From: Campylobacter concisus
GTDB lineage: Bacteria; Campylobacterota; Campylobacteria; Campylobacterales; Campylobacteraceae
Assembly (NCBI RefSeq): GCF_003048835.2
Contig: NZ_CP060705.1
Span: 434,001 to 498,000, forward strand
Direction of reading: 5' to 3'
DNA: 64,000 bases
A program made the position numbers and the translations under genes. Positions 57,877 to 64,000 of the stretch are shown here, piece after piece; the first letter of the stretch is position 1; every line of letters begins with the position of its first letter. The notes beneath the pieces are model-generated. The model had not been told where the DNA came from, did no database searches, and worked only from the letters and a program-made list of their open reading frames with translations.

Positions 57877-58988
57877 AAAAAATTTTGTTTGTAGATACTG
57901 GATATGAATATGGTGGCGGAACAAAGAGCTTTATATATCTCTTAGAAGGTCTAGAAAAATACAAAAAATATCAATTTAGTGCTTTTTTTGAAAATGACTA
58001 TAAAGTTGGCGAACAAAATATATCTGAAATAATCAATAATCTTGGCGTGAACTTTATAAAATTTATGCCAAAGAGGCAGCCAGCAAAAATAATAAAAGAG
58101 CTGTTGCGTATATTTAGCAAAGAAATTTTAGCTAAATACCTTTATCAAAAAGATTACAAATATGCCATCGCTATGCTTTCAAATGAAAAACCAGACATAA
58201 TTCATCTAAATAATCACTTTTCAACAAATCTTGCCTACATCGAAGCTGCAAATGTTTTAGGCATTAAAGTTATACAGCATTTACGAAAAAATTCTCTCAT
58301 AGAGCCGTTTAAGCTTAAAATTTTAAAGAAACAAAAATTTATACCTATTTGTGTTTCAAATTCGACCTATAATTTTTATGCCAAGCAGATAGAAATGCAA
58401 AAAAATATAATCTACAATCCAATAATAGTTAGCAATGAGCTATCGAGTATTAAAGGTATAGCGTTTAACCAAAATAAGATCAACATAATAATGCCTGCAA
58501 ATTTTCTAACACTCAAAGGACATGAGCTGGTCTTTGATGCGCTAACTCTTTTAAAAAGAGATGATATTAAGGTTTACTTTGCAGGCAGTGGCGAGCTGAC
58601 ACCTGGTGCAAAAGAGAAATTTAATAAGCTAATAAAATCTAGTAAAGCACAATATTTGGGATTTGTGCAACAAATGGGAGAAATTTATAAAAATTGTGAC
58701 TACGTAATAGGCTTTTCAAGCGATGAAGGATTGCCAAGGGTTGTCATAGAAGGACTTAGTTGTGGCCTTGGCGTTATTTACTCAAATATACCAGTTATAA
58801 GAGAAATTTATAATATATCATCAAAAAAAGAAGATTTTTTTATAGTCCAAAGAGACCCAAGATCGCTTTTAAAATGTCTTGAAAATTTAGCTAAACCAAG
58901 CTCAAAAGCACCAGATAGTGCAGTCATTGATACTTTTAGTTTGGATAATTATATTCGCAGCGTTGATGCGATATATAGTGATCTTTGA
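57873..58988 (+). CDS. GT4 glycosyltransferase
   Basis: 371 aa, TTG start behind AAGGAAATGA and overlapping the GT9 stop. KKILFVDTGYEYGGGTKSF is the acceptor-side loop. The donor domain has NIIMPANFLTLKGHELVF and SSDEGLPRVVIEGLSCGLG. No more precise family is seen. It ends the forward set and its last 53 bases overlap the convergent GT9 gene, so transcripts from both strands meet here. Confidence 0.82.
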   Translation: MKKILFVDTGYEYGGGTKSFIYLLEGLEKYKKYQFSAFFENDYKVGEQNISEIINNLGVNFIKFMPKRQPAKIIKELLRIFSKEILAKYLYQKDYKYAIAMLSNEKPDIIHLNNHFSTNLAYIEAANVLGIKVIQHLRKNSLIEPFKLKILKKQKFIPICVSNSTYNFYAKQIEMQKNIIYNPIIVSNELSSIKGIAFNQNKINIIMPANFLTLKGHELVFDALTLLKRDDIKVYFAGSGELTPGAKEKFNKLIKSSKAQYLGFVQQMGEIYKNCDYVIGFSSDEGLPRVVIEGLSCGLGVIYSNIPVIREIYNISSKKEDFFIVQRDPRSLLKCLENLAKPSSKAPDSAVIDTFSLDNYIRSVDAIYSDL

Positions 58989-60033
58989 CAAATCGCTCAA
59001 TCTTTTCTAAATCATCTTTGCTAAGCTCAAAAAAAGAGCTTGCATCTATATTTCTAACCGTCTTAAATACAGAGCTAATCGGAGCTAAAGCAGAATTTAT
59101 AATAAGCGAATCAAACACTCCCCTTTGCTCACTTGCAAAACAAGGACCCATTAAACATATCGTTGGAGTGTGCACACTGTCAGCTACATAGTAGTTTCCG
59201 GTATCAGAGCTTATGTATAACTGCATTTGCGATAGATAAAATGGAAGTTCTTCAAGTTTGATCTTATCTATCATCGATATAAATTTTAATCCCTCAAAAC
59301 TATTTCTTTTTTCACATTCTAAAATCAATTTTTCTAGTAGTCTATTCTCATCTCCAACGCCAAAAATATAAATTTCACAGTCAAATTTAGAGAAAATTTG
59401 CAAAATCTTATTCCATGTTTGATTTGGTGGTGTTTTCATTTTATTACCAGCGCTAAGGCTTATGCCTATCTTAAATTTATCGCTTTTGATAATATTTTCT
59501 GATGGCACTTGTAGTGGTTTTTGCAGTTGTTTTTCAAATTTTAACTCATTAATATCTATCATCTTTAGGTATGTTAAGAGCGTTAAGTCGTTTAATGTGT
59601 GTGAAATTTTTTTCATACCAAAAGATAGCAGTGCAAAGCTGCTAGAAGTAGCGTAATGTTTGATAGTTACTATGTTTTTGGATAGAGTGCAGCGTGCTAA
59701 GAAAAGATTTAGGCTATTTGGCATAAGTATATAAACATCTTTATAGTTTTGTTTAAAAAGTGCAAAAGCCAGTCTTAGCTTGGAAGTTTTTTTCTTTTTT
59801 ATATCGTTTATTATAAAAATTTTATCTATTCTATTGTCGTGCTTAGCAAAAGCCAAATTTATCTCATCGAGCAATATATCAAATTTAGATAAAGGCTCAA
59901 AGATAATAGTAGAATTTGCGTAGTCGCCGATCTTTGCAGTTTGTATGATCAAAATTTTATCAGATGGCTTTCTAAAAAAACTTATAAATTTAAGTATTGG
60001 ATAAAAAAATAGATATTGCAAAAGGTAAAACAA
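58936..60033 (-). CDS. GT9 family glycosyltransferase
   Basis: 365 aa with a TTG start behind AAAGGA. A short hydrophobic N-terminus (FYLLQYLFFYPILKFISFF) could anchor it. Then comes ILIIQTAKIGDYANSTIIF and, later, GISLSAGNKMKTPPNQTW and ISSDTGNYYVADSVHTPTI, a divergent version of the GT9 mark. It is the least typical of the GT9 proteins here, so donor and role are open. Its 5' side is a 385-bp non-coding gap. Confidence 0.75.
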   Translation of the reverse strand: MFYLLQYLFFYPILKFISFFRKPSDKILIIQTAKIGDYANSTIIFEPLSKFDILLDEINLAFAKHDNRIDKIFIINDIKKKKTSKLRLAFALFKQNYKDVYILMPNSLNLFLARCTLSKNIVTIKHYATSSSFALLSFGMKKISHTLNDLTLLTYLKMIDINELKFEKQLQKPLQVPSENIIKSDKFKIGISLSAGNKMKTPPNQTWNKILQIFSKFDCEIYIFGVGDENRLLEKLILECEKRNSFEGLKFISMIDKIKLEELPFYLSQMQLYISSDTGNYYVADSVHTPTICLMGPCFASEQRGVFDSLIINSALAPISSVFKTVRNIDASSFFELSKDDLEKIERFVKDHYISHQRCEYNYPN

Positions 60034-60418
60034 AACGAATTCCTTTAGTTTGATTTAAAACATATTTTACATAGTTTTTAATAAATAGCATGTGAAGTCA
60101 TAAAAATAGCTCAAACAAAACCATCAGGACTGGTGTTTAAAAAATTTATTTTGGTGTTGTGGTGAGAAACACTATACACAAAAACTTTTCAAAGCCAAAC
60201 AATACATTTTAATCCAATAGAGTAGATTACTATTTTTTAAAAACCAATCCACAGTGGGCCAAATTTAGACACAAAAACATTAAATTTAAAAAACAGCTAT
60301 ATTTAAATAGCCAAAAAATATCAAATAATACAAAAATGTATAAAAATTTTAAAAGTTTTTAATATAATAAAAAGCTTTTTATCAAATAAAAAAACAAAAG
60401 AATTTAAAGAGTAGAAAA
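60034..60418. other. 385-bp AT-rich intergenic region
   Basis: Holds promoters at both ends: a TGTAAAAT-like box on the minus strand near 60070 for the GT9 gene, and TATAAT at 60363-60368, 51 bp before the GT4 ATG at 60419. The middle has no ORF, repeat or RNA gene that I recognise; minus-strand frames there are broken by many stops. Confidence 0.5.
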
Positions 60419-61468
60419 ATGATAAATATACTTGAGCTTGAAAGCTCTTCGGGATTTGGTGGGCAAGAGCACCGCACGCAGCGTGTGATAAATGGACTGG
60501 ATAAGAGTAAATTTAAGGTTTTTTATGGGCTAAACCCTGGCTCAAAAAGCTTTGAAAAGCAAATAGAGTGCGAATTTGTTGAGTTCAACCTAAAAAAGTC
60601 TTATAACATCTTTGAAATTTTAAAAATTTGCAAATTTGTAAAGCAAAATAATATAAAAATCATCTCAACTCACTCTGGCAAAGACGGCACAATAGGCGCG
60701 ATCGTGGGCAAAATTTGTGGCGTTAGCGTGGTTCGCACTAGGCATTTACAGCTGCCTATCACTTCACCTATCCCTTACAATCTCAGCACAAAAGTGGTCG
60801 GCGTTTGCAACTCAGTCTGCGCCGATCTTATCAAAAGAGGTGTTAAAAAAGAGAAGGTACTAAAAATTTACACTGGCATCGACACGCAAAAATACACGCC
60901 AGAATTTAAGATAAATATGAAAAAAGAATTTGGGCTAAGTGACGACGTGGTGGGCGTTTGTATCGTGGCAGTGTTAAGAGCTGCTAAAAATCACAAACTC
61001 TTAATTGACGCATTTAGCGAGCTAAATTTAGAAAAATCGGCCCTTTTTATCGTGGGTGATGGTCCGCAAAATGAGAATTTAAAAGAATATATAAAAGATA
61101 AGAAAAATATCTTCATGCTTGGCAACAGAACCGATGTGAGCGACTTTTTAGGCTCGCTTGATATCTGTGTGCTACCTTCTGATATGGAGGCGATCGGCGG
61201 GGCGCTGCTTGAGGCGTCTTCGTGTAAGCTAGCTACCATCGGAAGCGACGTGGGCGGACTTGGCGAGGCTGTGAGTGACGGCAAGAGTGGATTTTTATTT
61301 CCAAATGGCGACAAAGAGGGGTTAAAAAAGGTACTTGAAAGGCTCATTTTGGATGAAAATTTAAGAAAGCAGATGGGTGAGTTTGGCCGAGAGTACGTAA
61401 AAGAGACATTTAGTATCGAAAAAATGATAGAAAACACACAAAATTTATATATGGAACTTGTAAAATGA
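60419..61468 (+). CDS. GT4 glycosyltransferase
   Basis: 349 aa, family GT4. It starts MINILELESSSGFGGQEHRT, the acceptor-side loop. The donor domain has IVAVLRAAKNHKLLI, LPSDMEAIGGALLEASSCKLA with the glutamates, and SDGKSGFLFPNGDKEGL. Codon use is closer to the core genes than that of the ligase set upstream. Its first ten codons and its C-terminus match the deletion remnant at 56550. It overlaps the deacetylase gene by 4 bp. Confidence 0.85.
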   Translation: MINILELESSSGFGGQEHRTQRVINGLDKSKFKVFYGLNPGSKSFEKQIECEFVEFNLKKSYNIFEILKICKFVKQNNIKIISTHSGKDGTIGAIVGKICGVSVVRTRHLQLPITSPIPYNLSTKVVGVCNSVCADLIKRGVKKEKVLKIYTGIDTQKYTPEFKINMKKEFGLSDDVVGVCIVAVLRAAKNHKLLIDAFSELNLEKSALFIVGDGPQNENLKEYIKDKKNIFMLGNRTDVSDFLGSLDICVLPSDMEAIGGALLEASSCKLATIGSDVGGLGEAVSDGKSGFLFPNGDKEGLKKVLERLILDENLRKQMGEFGREYVKETFSIEKMIENTQNLYMELVK

Positions 61469-62235
61469 GCGTAACGGTTTTGATGTATCACCATGTGCTT
61501 GAAAAGAGCGGATTTATCGCTAGTAGCGTGGATGAATTTAGATCGCACATGAAATTTCTAGCTGAAAATGGCTATAAAACGCTAAGTATAAATGAATTTA
61601 TCGCATACAAAAAAGGCGAGCTGGAAGTACCAAAAAAGAGCGTTTGTATAACATTTGATGATGGTTGGATGGATAACTATATCTACGCCTATCCTATCGT
61701 GAAAGAATTTGGCCTAAAAGCAAATCTTTTTATAGTCACTGGCTGGATAGAAGCGGCGCAAAAGGCCCATGAGATAAGTCGTGGTAGCTTTTTAAATGGT
61801 AGTCACAGTGAATGTAAAAATACTGCACCAAGTAGGCCGCAAGATGTGATATTAAATTTAGAGCAGATCGATAAAATGAGTGACTGCTTTTATTTTCACT
61901 CACATACGCACGGTCATTTTGATAACTATTTTGGGCAGCTAAGTCTGGACGAGGAATTTGGCCTTTGCCGTGAGTTTATGAAGAAAAATTTTGGCTTTGA
62001 GGACGACGCACTTTGCTGGCCGCGTGGCAAATATAATGACGAATACCTAAGTACTGCTAAAAAACATGGCTACAATGCGTTTTTCACGACAAAACGCGGG
62101 ATAAACAGGGCTGATGGTAATTTAGAGGAAATAAAACGCATAGTGACAAAGCGCGATGAAAAATGGCTTAAAAAGACTATGTTTATCTATCAAAATAACT
62201 TTTTGGGATCTATTTATGCTTTTCTTAGGAGTTAG
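61465..62235 (+). CDS. Polysaccharide deacetylase (NodB-like, CE4)
   Basis: 256 aa. NodB fold marks: VLMYHHVLE near the start, ITFDDGWMDNY (catalytic and metal aspartates) at about residue 63, FHSHTHGHFDN (metal histidines) at about residue 140 and CWPRGKYNDEYL later. No signal peptide, so it probably acts in the cytoplasm on a glycan intermediate. It takes N-acetyl groups off sugars; by context a LOS or lipid-linked sugar. It overlaps the preceding GT4 gene and ends before a convergent terminator. Confidence 0.85.
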   Translation: MSVTVLMYHHVLEKSGFIASSVDEFRSHMKFLAENGYKTLSINEFIAYKKGELEVPKKSVCITFDDGWMDNYIYAYPIVKEFGLKANLFIVTGWIEAAQKAHEISRGSFLNGSHSECKNTAPSRPQDVILNLEQIDKMSDCFYFHSHTHGHFDNYFGQLSLDEEFGLCREFMKKNFGFEDDALCWPRGKYNDEYLSTAKKHGYNAFFTTKRGINRADGNLEEIKRIVTKRDEKWLKKTMFIYQNNFLGSIYAFLRS

Positions 62236-62284
62236 GGCTAAAGTTTATGCTTAAAAACATTATTAATTTTTATGGCTAATTAGT

Positions 62285-62318
62285 GAGACCAAAAATGTAA
62301 AAACCTTTCTTTGGTCTC
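62285..62318. terminator. Convergent-gene terminator hairpin
   Basis: GAGACCAAA (62285-62293) and TTTGGTCTC (62310-62318) form a 9-bp stem with a 16-base loop between the convergent deacetylase and GT2 genes. T-rich DNA is limited on either side, so efficiency is unclear. Confidence 0.55.
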
Positions 62319-62342
62319 AAAACATAGTTGCTCCCATTTTTA

Positions 62343-63204
62343 TTATTTGAAATAATTCAAGAGCCAAAATTTTCTTTTTATAGTGTTTTCTGGGATGTTT
62401 TTTATAAACTGTTCGCTTAAAACTTGCCAATTAAAATTTAGAAAAATCCTTGAATGTGCTACCATTGCACCATACTTCTTCATTTTTTCTTTTTTCTTTT
62501 CATAAATTATTTTATTTTGTGAATCATCCCTGTTTAATGAGTGATATGAACTTTTACGATTAACATCGTTATCGTCTCTTTCCCTATAAAAATATTTTCT
62601 CTTTGTAATATATTTTCTCTTAAAACCAAGCGCATCAAAATATTCAGCACAAAAGTTATCTTCATAGTCGTAGTTTCCAGCAAATTCTTCATCATAGCCA
62701 AAATATTTTAAAAAAACACCTCGGCTCATTGTAAAAACGTTTCCATGAGATGGATAGTTACCTGATATAAAGTTATTTCTATGGATATGTGTTCGTCTAA
62801 ATTTATAAATTTCATGCTTCTTAAAGGCGTAGTTCGCTATAAATTTTAATGTGTCTTCATAAAAGATATGGTCTAAGTCTGTGATTATTAATTTATCACT
62901 TTTTGCACTTAAAGCTCCTAAATTTCTTGCTCCACTTTGGTTCCATTTTATGTTTTCGTTGATTTTTATCCAGCATAAATTTAGATTAAAATCTGGTATT
63001 TCATATTTTAATGGCGAACCGTCATCTATTATGACAAATTCCATAATATCCAGCATTTCTGGATCATATTTTGCATAAGCATTTAATAAATTTAGAATAG
63101 AGTTTATGTCGTTTTGATCGCAATAAAAATGTGTAACATAGCTAAGTTTTTATGTGAGAGTAGTCTTTAGTGATAAAATGGGGGGGGGTAATTAGTGATT
63201 TCAT
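62343..63204 (-). pseudogene. GT2 glycosyltransferase behind a poly-C tract, out of frame
   Basis: The readable part (62343-63056, 237 aa; frame open from 63149) is a GT-A, GT2-like enzyme: KLSYVTHFYC, VIIDDGSP, NQSGARNLGA, and the metal motif DLDH. A start with a strong AAAAGGAGAAAT box is at 63204, overlapping the stop of the gene before it (ATGA). After five codons comes C9 (63188-63180). With nine C the frame gives 20 codons and stops at TAG (63144-63142). With eight or eleven it enters the GT2 frame but meets TAA (63152-63150) just before KLSYV. With nine C and one base less in the A5 run (63151-63147) it reads straight through. So it is off as given; a contingency gene with a second lesion, or a sequence error, fits. 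Confidence 0.72.
63180..63188. repeat. Poly-G/C tract (nine bases)
   Basis: Nine G on the plus strand, nine C in the sense of the GT2 gene, six codons into the frame. It is the only such homopolymer I see in the window. Tracts of 8-12 G/C drive phase variation in Campylobacter surface-glycan genes. Confidence 0.85.
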
Positions 63205-64000
63205 ATTTCTCCTTTTAAAATTTGCTTTATCTTCTCTTTTATTTTTGGCATTTCGTCGCTAAAGTCCATCAGCGTTTTTTCTACGCCGTGCTCTTTTATG
63301 CCCTCTTTGTCGCAAGGCACAAAGTCCCAGTCCTTTTGATAGACGATGTGCTTACCCATGCTTTGGATGCCATTTTGCGATGTGTAGCCATTTTGCATCA
63401 AGCTATTATCCCAAGGCCCCCATTCAAAAGCTCCGCTTGGGCCAAAAAAGGCGATCACTGGCACGTCGTTAGCAGCAGCTATATGCATGATAGCGGTATC
63501 GACGCCGATAAAGAGACTTGAGCGCTTTGAGAGGACGATCGTTTGTTTTAGGCTTAGCTTGCCGCCTAAATTTATAGGCTCACTTTTGCAAATTTTTAGC
63601 ACGCCTGCAAGCTTATTTAGCTCATTTTCTTTGTTGTCGCTTGTTAGCACGACCTTTACACTAAGCTCATTTTCGCAGTAGTCGATGAGCTCTGCCATGC
63701 TCTCGTCGTTTGCGCATTTAAACATCCAGCGGCTTGTTAGATGCACATGCACAAAGCGTTTTGGTAAATTTAGATGCTCCACGCTCTCATCTGAAAAGAC
63801 GCTCACTTTTTTGCTCACTGGCTCAAAGCCCAAAGCCCTTAGTGCGTTTAAATTTAGATCAACCGTGTGAGAGAAATTTTCGTAGTATTTTGCCTTTACG
63901 CTTAAAAGCTTATTTATTGCCTTGTGCTTGCCTAAAAAGCCAACTATCTTTTTTATCTTAGCGTACTTTGCGATGATGACACCGCGGTCTCCAGTGGTCG
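63201..64000 (-). CDS. GT9 heptosyltransferase-family protein (5' end outside window)
   Basis: The frame is open through to base 64000, so the start lies beyond the window; the TTG at 63833 is internal. At least 265 aa are seen. The upstream part reads TTGDRGVIIAKYAKIKKIVG, as in WaaQ/RfaQ-type heptosyltransferases. The donor domain has HVHLTSRWMFKCAND, IGVDTAIMHIAAANDVPVI and FFGPSGAFEWGPW. I recall the TTGDRG/SGAFEWGPW combination in putative heptosyltransferase III proteins, without certainty. Its TGA overlaps the ATG of the GT2 gene, which is therefore translationally coupled. Confidence 0.83.
   Translation of the reverse strand, partial: TTGDRGVIIAKYAKIKKIVGFLGKHKAINKLLSVKAKYYENFSHTVDLNLNALRALGFEPVSKKVSVFSDESVEHLNLPKRFVHVHLTSRWMFKCANDESMAELIDYCENELSVKVVLTSDNKENELNKLAGVLKICKSEPINLGGKLSLKQTIVLSKRSSLFIGVDTAIMHIAAANDVPVIAFFGPSGAFEWGPWDNSLMQNGYTSQNGIQSMGKHIVYQKDWDFVPCDKEGIKEHGVEKTLMDFSDEMPKIKEKIKQILKGEI

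Noticed and set aside
60034-60418. Decayed gene in the 385-bp gap
   Set aside because: Minus-strand translation gives short hydrophobic pieces between many stops, with no recognisable family; AT-rich chance sequence explains it.
60991-61548. Minus-strand frame of 185 aa, rich in serine and proline
   Set aside because: Antisense to the GT4/deacetylase genes; composition is what the complement of AT-rich coding DNA gives.

Overview
The window looks like a chromosomal segment of a Campylobacter species, most like the C. concisus/C. curvus group. The signs are moderately AT-rich DNA, very frequent AAATTTAAA-type words, many TTG starts, tight ATGA overlaps, and gene orders I know from C. jejuni: gapA-pgk-tpiA-fabI next to nadD/rsfS, and rodA / rluD-flpA-trmB-ftsE-ftsX-M23 peptidase-pyrH-rpoZ-spoT-tyrS-nmo-amiA-mnmC. 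The genus call rests on recalled synteny and family resemblance, not on a search.

Layout. (1) 1-10967: an AT-rich surface-glycan cluster with the C-terminal part of an ABC exporter, two asparagine-synthetase-like proteins, a methyltransferase, four GT4 glycosyltransferases (one PglJ-like, one PglA-like) and, convergent, a polyprenyl-phosphate sugar transferase. (2) 11071-16936: a YeiH-type membrane protein, a single ORF joining nadD and rsfS, and gapA-pgk-tpiA-fabI. (3) 17016-18438: a DUF2625 gene and a 750-bp non-coding tract of palindromic repeats. (4) 18439-34374: a cell-envelope, division and stringent-response block. It runs from rodA through the fibronectin-binding lipoprotein gene flpA (interrupted by a one-base frameshift) and ftsEX plus an EnvC-like LytM protein, to amiA and mnmC. 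(5) 34381-44841: a cupin protein with a palindromic operator candidate, an MFS exporter, hemD, a probable 6S RNA upstream of purD, then RDD, lptD, a phosphoribosyltransferase, pnp and a UspA-type gene. (6) 44842-45646: a second copy of the palindromic repeat tract, with one module inverted, upstream of dnaE. (7) 45647-52198: dnaE, a DUF6882-like gene, gluQ-like and RRM genes, a DJ-1-family gene, and a short gene whose in-frame TGA makes it a SelW/Rdx-type selenoprotein. (8) 52242-64000: a lipo-oligosaccharide region with five GT9 heptosyltransferase-type proteins, GT4 and GT2 enzymes, an O-antigen-ligase-type protein, a polysaccharide deacetylase, a deletion remnant of a GT4 gene, and a GT2 gene behind a nine-base poly-C tract that is out of frame.

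How the parts fit. The two ends of the window build lipid-linked and LOS glycans. The centre holds lower glycolysis, peptidoglycan synthesis and splitting (RodA, FtsEX-EnvC-AmiA), outer-membrane assembly (LptD) and (p)ppGpp control. The observations most worth following are the composite palindromic repeat family found in two places, the UGA-containing SelW gene with a SECIS-like hairpin, the +1-type interruption of flpA just after its fibronectin-binding motif, the nadD-rsfS fusion, the 6S RNA candidate, and the poly-C contingency locus. No tRNA, rRNA, CRISPR array, insertion sequence or prophage was seen.
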